From Chryseosolibacter sp964532595 (GTDB lineage Bacteria; Bacteroidota; Bacteroidia; Cytophagales; Cyclobacteriaceae), in contig CAZHIQ010000004.1 of the NCBI GenBank assembly GCA_964532595.1, forward strand, positions 153,514 to 217,513: DNA of 64,000 bases, written 5' to 3'. The position numbers and the translations under genes were made by a program. Shown here piece by piece: positions 9,371 to 18,327 of the stretch. The notes beneath the pieces are model-generated. The model saw only the letters and a program-made list of their open reading frames with translations, did no database searches and was not told the DNA's origin. Numbering within the stretch: the stretch's first letter is position 1; the number at the start of each line of letters is the position of its first letter.

Positions 9371-11242
9371 TTATCGCATGATGAGTCCAATAGAGAGAAT
9401 CAGTACCGCACCGACGACGATACCCATGATGTACCAACGCATAATTCCGCTTTGGGTGCGTGAGAACATTCCGTGAAAGGCGTTGGTAATGGCTACCAAT
9501 CCTCCATACAACTTGTCCACTATGTCACCTTTGTTCAGATGTGCGAGGTAGGTATAGGGGCGAAAAATGGCGAGGTCGTAAAGCGCGTCGAATCCCCAAC
9601 CGTCGTACCAGAACCGGTTCAGCTGCCAGGTAGCTTCTTTCACCTCCAGGCGTAAGTCTTCCCGCCGCATATAGAAGTAGTACGCCATGGCGATGCCCGT
9701 CAGGCACAATACGGCGGCGATCCCTTGCATCAGCCATTCATAGGATTCAATGCCTGGGCGCATCACTACCGCCGGAAGCACCGGGTCAAGAAACGTGGAG
9801 AAGAGGGTGACATGCGCAAGGTTGTGGGGCATTTCAATGAAACCACCCACAAGGGACAAAATTGCGAGAATGATCAAGGGTATCGTCATCTCGAGTCCAA
9901 TGGAATGATGAACTCCCGTTTTCTCTTCTCCGAAGAATGTCAGGAAGATCATGCGGAACGTGTACAAGGAAGTGACCAGGGCGCCGATTACGGCGGCGAG
10001 GTAGAACCACATATTTCCTTTTTCTCCCGCGAAGGCCAACCATAGGATTTGATCTTTGCTGTAGAATCCTGCGGTGATAAGCGGAAGAGCGGCAAGCGAA
10101 GCTGCGCCAATAAGAAAAGTCCAGTAAACGACGGGCATTCTATGCCGTAGCCCTCCCATCTTGAACATATCCTGTTCATGGTGAAGCATGTATATGACCG
10201 CCCCTGCGGCGAGAAAGAGCAAGGCCTTGAAAAAGGCGTGAATCATAAAGTGGAAGATTGCGGCCGACCAGGCTCCTATTCCCAGGGCGAGGAACATGTA
10301 CCCGATCTGGCTAATCGTTGAGTAGGCGAGTACGCGCTTCAGATCGTTTTGTGTTAACGCGCTGAAGCCGGCGATGAGAAGCGTAAGGGCGCCAATGATA
10401 CCCACCCACTCCTGCGCGATGGGGGCAAGTTCGAACACCACGAAGAGTCGGGAGATAAGATAGACGCCGGCGGTCACCATTGTCGCAGCATGAATCAGGG
10501 CACTAACCGGCGTCGGACCTGCCATGGCATCAGGTAGCCAGGTTTGCAGGGGAAGTTGTGCAGACTTTCCAACGGCACCCCCAAGCAGGAGAAAAGCGAT
10601 TGCTACCCCCGCGGTCGACCCAATGCTCCAGGTTTGAGGTGCCTGAGTGAGGACCTCCTGAATGTTCAGTGTTCCCAGCGATGCGAAAATCCAAAAGAGG
10701 GCAATCGCCATAGCGGTATCGCCGACGCGAGTGATGATGAAGGCTTTGCGAGCGGCATATCCGTTTTTTTCTTCTTTATACCAGAATCCGATGAGGAGAT
10801 AACTGCAGAGTCCTACCCCTTCCCATCCAAGGTAGAGCAGCACGAGGTTGTCGGCCATGACCAGAATTAACATCGAGAAGACAAACAGATTCAGGTATGC
10901 AAAGAATCGCGAGTAGCCTTCGTCGTCTGCCATGTAGCCCATTGAGTAGACGTGAATCAGAAATCCGACGAAGGTGATAACGAAGAGGAACACAACGGTA
11001 AGTCGGTCGAGGTATAATCCCATGGCCGGTGCCAGCCCTCCCACGTCGAACCACGTCCAAAGCGTCTGGTGATAGGCTTGTTCACCTGACGCGGCGAAAT
11101 CAGCGCCGATAATGACCGTCAATACCGCCGACAATCCGACTGTCGTCGATCCGATGATTCCGGCAAGCGGTTTACCAATTCGTCCTCCCGATAGGATGAG
11201 AATCAACGCGCCGAGCAGAGGAAGAAGAGGGATGAGAAGCAA
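9371..11242 (-). CDS. nuoL: NADH-quinone oxidoreductase subunit L
   Basis: The largest antiporter-like subunit of complex I, 623 residues (E. coli 613), carrying the long lateral helix near its C-terminus. Recognisable blocks are LYLGWEGVGLCSYLLIGFWY (TM5 Glu), KSAQLPLQTWLPDAMAGPTP (TM7 Lys) and LAYSTISQIGYMFLALG. The start is a TTG at 11242 (MLLIPLLPLLGA); no better in-frame start exists, because the sequence upstream turns into an 8-bp tandem repeat at 11251-11282, only 8 nt from the start codon. Any ribosome-binding site therefore has to lie within that repeat or be absent. Confidence 0.95.
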   Translation of the reverse strand: MLLIPLLPLLGALILILSGGRIGKPLAGIIGSTTVGLSAVLTVIIGADFAASGEQAYHQTLWTWFDVGGLAPAMGLYLDRLTVVFLFVITFVGFLIHVYSMGYMADDEGYSRFFAYLNLFVFSMLILVMADNLVLLYLGWEGVGLCSYLLIGFWYKEEKNGYAARKAFIITRVGDTAMAIALFWIFASLGTLNIQEVLTQAPQTWSIGSTAGVAIAFLLLGGAVGKSAQLPLQTWLPDAMAGPTPVSALIHAATMVTAGVYLISRLFVVFELAPIAQEWVGIIGALTLLIAGFSALTQNDLKRVLAYSTISQIGYMFLALGIGAWSAAIFHFMIHAFFKALLFLAAGAVIYMLHHEQDMFKMGGLRHRMPVVYWTFLIGAASLAALPLITAGFYSKDQILWLAFAGEKGNMWFYLAAVIGALVTSLYTFRMIFLTFFGEEKTGVHHSIGLEMTIPLIILAILSLVGGFIEMPHNLAHVTLFSTFLDPVLPAVVMRPGIESYEWLMQGIAAVLCLTGIAMAYYFYMRREDLRLEVKEATWQLNRFWYDGWGFDALYDLAIFRPYTYLAHLNKGDIVDKLYGGLVAITNAFHGMFSRTQSGIMRWYIMGIVVGAVLILSIGLIMR

Positions 11243-11250
11243 GGTCTTAA

Positions 11251-11346
11251 AGTGTTAAAGTGTTAATGTGTTAATGTGTTAAAGTTTACCTCCCTGACGG
11301 GAGTAGCGTTCTCACAGTCGTTATTCCCGCCACGGCGGGCAGGCGT
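11251..11346. repeat. 8-bp tandem array plus GC-rich palindrome at the nuoK/nuoL junction
   Basis: Four units of WGTGTTAA are contiguous at 11251-11282 (AGTGTTAA twice, TGTGTTAA twice). After a spacer with a small inverted repeat (TCCC-TGAC-GGGA, 11291-11302) comes a palindrome CCCGCC-AC-GGCGGG (11326-11339) followed by CAGGCGT, where the assembly breaks. The core CACGGCGGGCA recurs at 20275-20284, and a variant GACGGCGGGCA occurs at 20118-20128, at the nuoB/nuoCD junction. Confidence 0.85.
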
Positions 11347-11446
11347 NNNNNNNNNNNNNNNNNNNNNNNNNNNNNNNNNNNNNNNNNNNNNNNNNNNNNN
11401 NNNNNNNNNNNNNNNNNNNNNNNNNNNNNNNNNNNNNNNNNNNNNN
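11347..11446. other. assembly gap (100 N)
   Basis: Exactly 100 N, the usual placeholder for a gap of unknown size. It lies between the last readable codon of nuoK and the repeat region in front of nuoL, so the nuoK stop codon is hidden. Confidence 0.98.
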
Positions 11447-11748
11447 TTCATAGCGTTCGCTGCATCTCCATCTAAAGTCTTAAGCTGATGATAAATCTGC
11501 AGTATCAATGCGAGGCCAACGGATACTTCGGCGGCGGCCATGGTCACAATAAAGATGAACATGGCTTGGCCATCGGGTTGTGCCCATCGTGCTCCTGCGA
11601 CGATAAACGCCAGTCCGGCAGCGTTCAGCATGATCTCGACGGAGATTAACATGAATATGACGTTCCGTCGAATGAGTACGCTAACGAGGCCGAGTATAAA
11701 GAGTATCCCGGCGAGTACTAATCCGGCTTCCATGGGTACGGTCTTCAT
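11447..11748 (-). CDS. nuoK: NADH-quinone oxidoreductase subunit K, 3' end in gap
   Basis: Small three-helix membrane subunit of complex I that takes part in proton translocation. Exactly 100 codons are readable (E. coli NuoK is 100 residues), with the conserved acidic residue of helix 2 in IFMLISVEIMLNAAGLAF and the second in FIVTMAAAEVSVGLALIL. The readable part ends in TLDGDAANAM, so at most a few codons and the stop should lie in the gap. Its start overlaps the end of nuoJ by 4 bp, indicating coupling. Confidence 0.94.
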
Positions 11749-12275
11749 AAGTCGACGTTTTCAAGGTATCGGTGTACTACTTTCTTCTTTTGACGTCCGA
11801 GGTGGTAGGCACCAACGATTCCTGACATAAGCAGGATGCCGCTGAGTTCGACACCTATGACGTATACGGTGTAGAGCGATTTTCCAACTTCCTTCGGACT
11901 AATTGCCGGCTGGTCGAGGGTACCGCTCCCTGAGCTCGTGAGAATGAAGACGAGCTCGATCAACAGAATCGCAGATAAAATCGATGGAATGATGTAGATC
12001 TCCTTCGTGAGCCATGATCTTTCCTGAGCTACGGTTTCTTCGCGCAGATTCAGCATCATGATGACGAAGATGATGAGAACGACGATCGCACCGGCATAGA
12101 TGATTACTTCCAGGGCAGCAATAAACGGGGCGCCGAGAAGAAAGAACACTACCGCCACCGCCAGGAACGAGATAATGAGATAGATCAGGGCGTGGATCAT
12201 GTTATAGCTTGTAATCACCATCACCGTTGAAAGGACGGCGACGGCTGCGGCGATATAGAAGAACATTGCGTCCAT
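11745..12275 (-). CDS. nuoJ: NADH-quinone oxidoreductase subunit J
   Basis: Membrane subunit of complex I, 176 residues (E. coli 184). Helix blocks such as NMIHALIYLIISFLAVAVVF and the glycine-containing pi-bulge region LEVIIYAGAIVVLIIFVIMM are typical. It begins 2 bp after the nuoI stop and overlaps nuoK, so it is translated from the same operon. Confidence 0.95.
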   Translation of the reverse strand: MDAMFFYIAAAVAVLSTVMVITSYNMIHALIYLIISFLAVAVVFFLLGAPFIAALEVIIYAGAIVVLIIFVIMMLNLREETVAQERSWLTKEIYIIPSILSAILLIELVFILTSSGSGTLDQPAISPKEVGKSLYTVYVIGVELSGILLMSGIVGAYHLGRQKKKVVHRYLENVDL

Positions 12276-12277
12276 AA

Positions 12278-12793
12278 TCAGGGAAGTAAACTTTTCACGT
12301 CAACAGGCGGGTTCTCGTTTTCCGCCTCTCCTTTGTCTTTTCCGCCGATGGCTATTCCCGCCACTTTGTAGTAGTTGTATCCGTGGTATTTACCCTGTCC
12401 GTCGATCAGTAAGTCACTTTTCTCGTACACCAGGTTTTGTCTGTTGTATTCTGCCATTTCGAAGTCGGGAATAAGTTGTATGGCATAGGTTGGACAGGCT
12501 TCTTCGCAGAAGCCGCAGAAAATACATCGCGAGAAATTGATCCGAAACGTTTCCGGATAGCGTCGGCCGGTATTGTCTTCGGTGGCCTGGAGGGCAATAC
12601 AATCCACCGGACACGCTGCGGCGCAGAGGTAGCAGGCAACGCATCGTTCGCCCATGTCGGGGTCGCGCGTTAGAACAATTCGTCCACGCCATCGTGTGGT
12701 CAACTTTGGTTTTTCCTCGGGATATAGGATAGTTTCCCTCTTGCGAAAGGCGTGCAGGAAGGTGAGCCACATACTTCTTACAATGCTGAACAT
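12278..12793 (-). CDS. nuoI: NADH-quinone oxidoreductase subunit I
   Basis: Ferredoxin-like subunit of the connecting arm of complex I, 171 residues (E. coli 180). Two [4Fe-4S] motifs are complete: CVACYLCAAACPVDCI (about residues 52-67) and CIFCGFCEEACPTYAI (about 91-106), the ligands of clusters N6a and N6b. The first motif follows the typical DPDMGERC lead. It ends 2 bp before nuoJ begins. Confidence 0.96.
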   Translation of the reverse strand: MFSIVRSMWLTFLHAFRKRETILYPEEKPKLTTRWRGRIVLTRDPDMGERCVACYLCAAACPVDCIALQATEDNTGRRYPETFRINFSRCIFCGFCEEACPTYAIQLIPDFEMAEYNRQNLVYEKSDLLIDGQGKYHGYNYYKVAGIAIGGKDKGEAENENPPVDVKSLLP

Positions 12794-12822
12794 AACTGCG
12801 TCTTTTTGTCTTACTCAAGTCC

Positions 12823-13794
12823 TCAAAACGGTGAACCTTCACGGAGATACAATACAATGGCTGCTGTTACCATCAAGTTTATGATGGTTACCGGAAGCAA
12901 TATTTTCCAACCGAAATCCATTAGCTGATCGTAGCGCGGCCGCGGGAGTGAGGCGCGTAAAAGAATAAATATGAAGATGAACACAAATGTCTTAAGTATG
13001 AACCAGACTACTGGGGGCAGGAAGCCGGGGCCGAGCCATCCGCCGAAGTACAGCGCGACGGTCAGGCTGCTGATCAGAATAATACCGACGTATTCGCCGA
13101 CGAAGAACATCCCAAACTTCATTCCGGAGTATTCGGAGTGGAAGCCGGCGATTATTTCGCTTTCCGACTCTGGTATATCGAAGGGGAGACGGTGGGTTTC
13201 GGCGATGCCTGCAATGAAGAACGTAAGAAAGCCGAGGAACTGTGGAATCACATACCACATACCGGCTTGTGACTCGACGATCGTATGGACGCTGAGTGAC
13301 CCTGACAGGATGACGACCCCCATGATTGATAGAGCCATAAAGACTTCGTAGGATATCATCTGCGCTGCTCCGCGCATGGCGCCAAGGAGGGCGTACTTAT
13401 TGTTGGACGCCCATCCTCCGAGGATAATGCTGTATGCGCCCATGGAAGACGCAGCGAGGAAAAACAGAATGCCGATGTTGAGATCGGAGACGATAAATCC
13501 AGGCGCGAAAGGTACGACAACAAATCCCATCAGCGCGGCCATCATGACAATCGCTGGGGCGATGACAAAAACTTTACGGTCGGCAAACGGTGGGATCCAG
13601 TCTTCTTTAAAAAACAGCTTGAGAGTATCGGCGAGTACGACGAGGAGACCGAAAGGCCCCGCGCGATTAGGTCCATAGCGATCCTGCCAGAGAGCAAGCA
13701 ATCGTCGTTCGAGCCAGATTAATCCCGGAGCGACGAGCATGACGCCACCGAGTACGCCAGCAACGATCAACATAGGATGAACAGGCTCATGCAT
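12823..13794 (-). CDS. nuoH: NADH-quinone oxidoreductase subunit H
   Basis: Membrane subunit forming much of the quinone-binding cavity, 323 residues (E. coli 325). Conserved loops include WLERRLLALWQDRYGPNRAG and the acidic cytoplasmic loop ETHRLPFDIPESESEIIAGF, close to the quinone path. Its start overlaps the end of nuoG by 8 bp. Confidence 0.96.
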   Translation of the reverse strand: MHEPVHPMLIVAGVLGGVMLVAPGLIWLERRLLALWQDRYGPNRAGPFGLLVVLADTLKLFFKEDWIPPFADRKVFVIAPAIVMMAALMGFVVVPFAPGFIVSDLNIGILFFLAASSMGAYSIILGGWASNNKYALLGAMRGAAQMISYEVFMALSIMGVVILSGSLSVHTIVESQAGMWYVIPQFLGFLTFFIAGIAETHRLPFDIPESESEIIAGFHSEYSGMKFGMFFVGEYVGIILISSLTVALYFGGWLGPGFLPPVVWFILKTFVFIFIFILLRASLPRPRYDQLMDFGWKILLPVTIINLMVTAAIVLYLREGSPF

Positions 13795-16486
13795 GTGCGA
13801 GTACTTTTACGGCAGCCCAGGCGGGTAAATCGACAAACGGTAATTCCGGAAGGCCATAAGGCATTCCTGCAACTCCCAGAGGGAGGGTTGTGTTGACGCG
13901 TACGGGGAGAGCGTAGTGCTGGCGCATGACCTCAAACTCCAGCGTATCCCCATCGGATACGCTGTATTGTTCGGCATCGGCAGGATTCAGCATGATGTAC
14001 GGCTGAGGAACGCGTGTTAATATTGCTGCTCCGCGGGCGCTTAGTTCTTCGGATCCGAAAATGTGGTAGAGATTGACCAGCCACAGATGATCAGGCATAG
14101 GTACAAATACTTCGGGTATATCCGCGAAGTACGGTGCAGATGAATTTGACGCGGGCTCGATTAGTCTGATGCCCGGACTTCCTCCCAGTAAATCACCATT
14201 TACTTCTTTCTGATATTTGTTGACCGCCTGTACCGAGTTCCAGCCGGGCGCCCAGTAAAACGGAATCATCGATGACGGCGGTGTACCCCGGTAGCCTTCC
14301 ATGGTATAGGAGAGTGGCGAGTCGGAATCTTCGGGCGGCTTGGGTTCACTCACATGGATATGTGCTTGCATAGCGGTTCGACCGCTGAAGCGATGCGGCG
14401 CCCGAGGAATTTTTTGTCCTGCAATCCTGAAGTCGGGCGGTGGTGTTACTGTATTGATTCCGGCGAGTCGGGGTTCGTTTTCAGCGAGAGCGTTTGTGAC
14501 ATCGTTGAAGTTCTTCCACTGCGACATGATTTCATGCTCTGTATCCACAGCGAAGCGCAACAGCCATCGCCAGCTTTCCTGAATGACGGGCGAAGACTCA
14601 AAGACCTGGAACGCTCGTTGAGCCCGGCCTTCGTTATTAACGAGGATGCCATCTGACTCGGCATAAGTTCCTGCGGGAATAAGGATGTCGGCACGGTGTG
14701 TGGTCGCGGTGGGTGTGTGATCAATGGCGATGACATGACGGCACGTGTCGAGAAACCGATCAACCATGTCCTTTTTCGCGTGTCGGTAGAGATCGTTTTC
14801 AAGAATGATTACCGCATCAGCGTGTCCGTTGATTACAGCATTGAAGGCAGTGTTCAATCGATGTCCGCCCATGAGCGCCAGACCGATCGAATTGCACTCT
14901 GGAGCGGTGAAGACGAGTCCTGTTTTGGGGTTCGTTTTGTGTAACGCCCAGGCAACATTGGCGGCCGACTTAATAACCGTAGCACAATCGCACGACATGC
15001 CCGATATAATGACGGGGCGCTTGGCCACTCGCAGTGCATCGGCGATATGCTTTGCCTGGTCAAGGACTTCCCCGGGCAGATTGCTTACGGGAGGAAGTGT
15101 CGGATCGAGCTGATGCGCTACCGCATAACCGAGGCGGGCAAGATCATCGGGTGCGGCATGGTATGTTTGTGTGGCGACGTCGTGCAGACGAGTTTCCATG
15201 ACCGATGCAATGAACAGCGGACCTCTTTGGTTCTGGGCGCGTTCACGTGCTGCAGCGTCGTGCCACGGAGGTATTCCGGCCGACTGGGCATCTTCGAGCG
15301 GCTGTTGTCGTACAGCTTGCCGCACCGCCAGGGCAAGCATCGGCGCGGTGTTGGTAAGATCTTCGCCGAGGATGAAGACCGCATCCGCTGTTTCGACTTC
15401 CCGCATAGAAGGGGTTCGTACCGGCCCTTCGCTGAGGATCCGGATGATCAGTTCTGCAAGATCGTGCTCATCGACCGATACACCGTGATAGAAGTTGTCG
15501 GCGCCGACCAATTCTTTCAGGGCAAAATTTGACTGCAGCGAGGCCCGTGGTGATCCAATGCCAATCACGCGCTGACTCTTAAGGATGTCGCCCACTGCGT
15601 GAACAACGCGTTCGCCGTTGACTATTTCGGCGTCGATGCGCGGCTCGATAATCCGGTCTTTCGCGTTAGTGAATTCGTAGCCATACCGACCCCGGTCGCA
15701 TAAAAAGTATCCGTTAACCTTGTCGTGATATCTTGTAGTGATGGATCGAAGGGAACCGTAGCGTTCGCCGGCGATGGTGTTGCATCCGAGACTGCAGTGA
15801 TGACAGATTGAAGGAGCGGACGTGAGATCCCATTTACGGGTATAATGTTGCTTTAAGGTCTTATCAGTGAAGACACCGGTTGGACAAACTTCGGCGAGGT
15901 TTCCGCTGAACTCATTTTCGAGAATGCCATCAGCTGCACGGCCGAAGTAGACGTTGTTGCGCGAGGCAAAGACATCGAGATCATCACCGCCGGCGTAGTC
16001 GCGATAGAATCGGACGCATCGATAGCATTGGATACATCGATTCATTTCGTGATTGAGGAACGGACCCAGATACTGATTTCTATAGGTACGCTTCTTGTAT
16101 TGGAACCTCCTGTAGTTATGACCGGTCATCACCGTCATGTCTTGCAAATGACATGATCCTCCTTCGTCGCATACGGCGCAATCGTGTGGATGGTTCGTCA
16201 TGAGCCACTCAATAATATGTGCACGGAATTCCTTGGCTTGCCCGTCGTTGATTGAAATCCTTTGATTGTCGGTCACCGGCTCCATGCATGACATAACCAG
16301 TCGTCCCTTTGTATCGTCCTCGCCTCTGTACACTTTGACAGCACACTGTCGGCATGCGCCTACGGATCCCAGGGCCGGATGCCAACAAAAATAAGGGATG
16401 TCAAAACCGAGACCGATGCAGGTTTCGAGAAGGTTTTTTCCCGGCTGAACCTCATAAGGTTTGTTGTCGATGTACAGGGTGACCAT
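13787..16486 (-). CDS. nuoG: NADH-quinone oxidoreductase subunit G, E. coli-like long form
   Basis: Peripheral-arm subunit carrying several Fe-S clusters, 899 residues (E. coli 908). In order: a [2Fe-2S] domain with CWHPALGSVGACRQCAVK and a later Cys in LVMSCMEP; the His/Cys site HPHDCAVCDEGGSCHLQD; the two [4Fe-4S] sites around CIQCYRCVRFYRDYAGG and AEVCPTGVF; then ICHHCSLGCN with a later Cys in FLCDRGRYGY, the extra N7 cluster ligands; and a molybdopterin-oxidoreductase-like body and C-terminal beta-barrel domain. Long stretches read almost like E. coli NuoG (for example GIGSPRAS.QSNFALKELVG). Start is the ATG at 16486, 20 bp after nuoF. Confidence 0.96.
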   Translation of the reverse strand: MVTLYIDNKPYEVQPGKNLLETCIGLGFDIPYFCWHPALGSVGACRQCAVKVYRGEDDTKGRLVMSCMEPVTDNQRISINDGQAKEFRAHIIEWLMTNHPHDCAVCDEGGSCHLQDMTVMTGHNYRRFQYKKRTYRNQYLGPFLNHEMNRCIQCYRCVRFYRDYAGGDDLDVFASRNNVYFGRAADGILENEFSGNLAEVCPTGVFTDKTLKQHYTRKWDLTSAPSICHHCSLGCNTIAGERYGSLRSITTRYHDKVNGYFLCDRGRYGYEFTNAKDRIIEPRIDAEIVNGERVVHAVGDILKSQRVIGIGSPRASLQSNFALKELVGADNFYHGVSVDEHDLAELIIRILSEGPVRTPSMREVETADAVFILGEDLTNTAPMLALAVRQAVRQQPLEDAQSAGIPPWHDAAARERAQNQRGPLFIASVMETRLHDVATQTYHAAPDDLARLGYAVAHQLDPTLPPVSNLPGEVLDQAKHIADALRVAKRPVIISGMSCDCATVIKSAANVAWALHKTNPKTGLVFTAPECNSIGLALMGGHRLNTAFNAVINGHADAVIILENDLYRHAKKDMVDRFLDTCRHVIAIDHTPTATTHRADILIPAGTYAESDGILVNNEGRAQRAFQVFESSPVIQESWRWLLRFAVDTEHEIMSQWKNFNDVTNALAENEPRLAGINTVTPPPDFRIAGQKIPRAPHRFSGRTAMQAHIHVSEPKPPEDSDSPLSYTMEGYRGTPPSSMIPFYWAPGWNSVQAVNKYQKEVNGDLLGGSPGIRLIEPASNSSAPYFADIPEVFVPMPDHLWLVNLYHIFGSEELSARGAAILTRVPQPYIMLNPADAEQYSVSDGDTLEFEVMRQHYALPVRVNTTLPLGVAGMPYGLPELPFVDLPAWAAVKVLAHA

Positions 16487-16506
16487 AGGCGAAAGGCTTT
16501 AATGCT

Positions 16507-17775
16507 TTATCTCCAGGGACATTTTTGTTCTTGTATATGGAGTTCAAAATCTTTCCGGAAGTATTTCATAGCGCTTTGCAGAGGTTCCATCGCGCCGGGA
16601 GCGAGAGCGCAGAAGGTATTACCCGGTCCGAGGTATTTCGTGTGAAACTCCAGTATCGCCAGATCTTCTGCGCGACCAACTCCTTCGTCTATGGAACCGA
16701 GGATTTTCGACACCCAGGGAAGACCTTCACGACATGGTGTACAAAAGCCGCACGACTCCTGGGCAAAGAATGATTCGAGGTTTCGGACAAAACCGACAGG
16801 GCAGGTTTTGTCGTCGAGGATAATTAAAGTCCCCGTGCCTAGCCTGCTTCCCGCAGCGGCTACGTTAGTGTAGTCCAGCTTTACATCCAGATGCTCTTCA
16901 ACAAGGAAATCGGTTGAAGCACCTCCCGGGAGTGCACCTCGAAAGCGGTGACCGTCGAGCATTCCGCCTGCGTATTCTTCGATAAGTTCGCGCATGGTGA
17001 TTCCCATAGGCAATTCCCAGGCACCGGGTCTTTTTACTTTCCCCGAAACACCGAACATTTTTGTTCCCGCGTCTTGTGTGAGGCTGAGTTTCTGAAACCA
17101 CTCGGCGCCGTGGTTGATGATGTGTGGAATGTTGCAAAGGGTTTCCACATTGTTGACGATAGTTGGTCGCCCAAAGAGTCCGCTGACCTGCGGGAAGGGC
17201 GGTTTGGCTCGTGGCGTGGCGCGTTTACCCTCCAGTGAATTGAGAAGCGCCGTTTCCTCCCCACACATATACCGTCCGACGCCGGTGTGCAGGTGCATCT
17301 CAAGGTCAAAGCCTGATCCCAGGATGTTCTTACCCAGATAGCCGGCGGCATAGGCTTCCTGAATAGCGTGCTCGATTGCCTTAGCAGCGGTGTTATACGC
17401 CCAGCGCAGAAAGACGAATGATTGGTCGGCTTGAATAGCGTAGGCCGATAGGATCATCCCTTCAATAAGTTGATGGGGAGTGCTTTCCAACAAGATACGG
17501 TCTTTGAAGGTGCCGGGCTCCATTTCATCGGCATTGGCGACGAGGTACTTCGGTTTGATGCCGTCATTGGGAACAAACGTCCATTTGAGTCCGGTGGCAA
17601 ATCCCGCGCCTCCGCGACCACGAAGATTCGACTCTTTTACCAGATCTATGATCGCTTTGGGCTCAACTCCTTTCAGGACTTTACGCACTGCTTCATATCC
17701 GCCTGTCTGCTCGTACTCGCGCAGCGAAAGCGGTTGGCGGTCGGGTCGTATGTGGGCTGTCAACGGTTTTTCCAT
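16507..17775 (-). CDS. nuoF: NADH-quinone oxidoreductase subunit F
   Basis: FMN- and NADH-binding subunit, 422 residues (E. coli 445). The FMN loop LRGRGGAGFATGLKW (about 51-65), the NADH-site segment NADEMEPGTFKDR (81-93), GVGRYMCGEETALLNSLEG and the [4Fe-4S] N3 ligands SCGFCTPCREG plus a later Cys in NTFCALAPGA are all present. One oddity: where most family members have an LRGEY/F motif, this protein has LRWAY (about 123-127). It starts 2 bp after the nuoE stop, and nuoG follows. Confidence 0.95.
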   Translation of the reverse strand: MEKPLTAHIRPDRQPLSLREYEQTGGYEAVRKVLKGVEPKAIIDLVKESNLRGRGGAGFATGLKWTFVPNDGIKPKYLVANADEMEPGTFKDRILLESTPHQLIEGMILSAYAIQADQSFVFLRWAYNTAAKAIEHAIQEAYAAGYLGKNILGSGFDLEMHLHTGVGRYMCGEETALLNSLEGKRATPRAKPPFPQVSGLFGRPTIVNNVETLCNIPHIINHGAEWFQKLSLTQDAGTKMFGVSGKVKRPGAWELPMGITMRELIEEYAGGMLDGHRFRGALPGGASTDFLVEEHLDVKLDYTNVAAAGSRLGTGTLIILDDKTCPVGFVRNLESFFAQESCGFCTPCREGLPWVSKILGSIDEGVGRAEDLAILEFHTKYLGPGNTFCALAPGAMEPLQSAMKYFRKDFELHIQEQKCPWR

Positions 17776-17777
17776 AG

Positions 17778-18242
17778 CTATTCGTACTGTTGGAGTATAG
17801 CGTCCAGTTGTTCCGGTGTAACATTCTGGTATAGGTCGCGATCAATCATGAGAGCCGGTGCGCGATCGCACGTTCCCAGACAGCAGTTGGGCAACAGCGT
17901 AAACCGATCGTCAGGGGTTGTTTCTCCATACTTTATACCCAGTTTCTCCTCGAGATGGATGCGGAGTTGATCATAGCCCATCACCCAGCAGCTTATACTG
18001 TCACACAACAGGATAACATGACGGCCTACAGGTCTACGGAACAACAGATTGTAGAACGTGGCGACTGAGTCGAGCTCCTCGGTACTCATGTTCATGTATT
18101 CGGCGACGTCGCGAAGACTGTCGTCCGATATCCATCGCCGGTGCTGTTGAACAACTTTGAGGGCTTCGATGCAGGCTGATTTGCGTTGTGGCACAATCTG
18201 GATGGCCTTGTCAATCTCGTGCTTTTCTTCCGTTGTGAGCAT
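17778..18242 (-). CDS. nuoE: NADH-quinone oxidoreductase subunit E
   Basis: Thioredoxin-fold subunit carrying the [2Fe-2S] cluster N1a, 154 residues (E. coli 166). The four ligands are in LLCDSISCWVMGYD and LLPNCCLGTCDRAP; the spacing and the surrounding GETTPDDRFTLLPN resemble E. coli NuoE closely. It is separated from nuoCD by 85 bp, the longest uninterrupted spacer in the operon besides the two repeat-filled ones, and a 12-bp sequence shared with the nuoA leader overlaps the spacer at 18244-18255. Confidence 0.95.
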   Translation of the reverse strand: MLTTEEKHEIDKAIQIVPQRKSACIEALKVVQQHRRWISDDSLRDVAEYMNMSTEELDSVATFYNLLFRRPVGRHVILLCDSISCWVMGYDQLRIHLEEKLGIKYGETTPDDRFTLLPNCCLGTCDRAPALMIDRDLYQNVTPEQLDAILQQYE

Positions 18243-18243
18243 G

Positions 18244-18255
18244 GTGTTTGTTCTC
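18244..18255. promoter_or_regulatory. 12-bp direct repeat shared with the nuoA leader (copy 1)
   Basis: GTGTTTGTTCTC, on the minus strand GAGAACAAACAC, lies immediately before the nuoE start codon. The identical 12-mer occurs at 21457-21468 upstream of nuoA, and the bases beyond (GACCT) are partly shared as well. It could be a common translational or regulatory element or a chance repeat. Confidence 0.35.
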
Positions 18256-18327
18256 GAATGACCTATTCAACTTCATTTTGCAGCCTGTCAACTTTCGAGG
18301 TTGAACTGGCTTTGATTCTTATATCTT

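Noticed and set aside
11251..11282. CRISPR array
   Set aside because: Units are 7-8 bp with no spacers; these are simple tandem repeats.
11263..11346. Extension of nuoK beyond the gap
   Set aside because: The frame on the other side of the N run reads through a tandem repeat and a palindrome; NuoK already has its full 100 residues before the gap.
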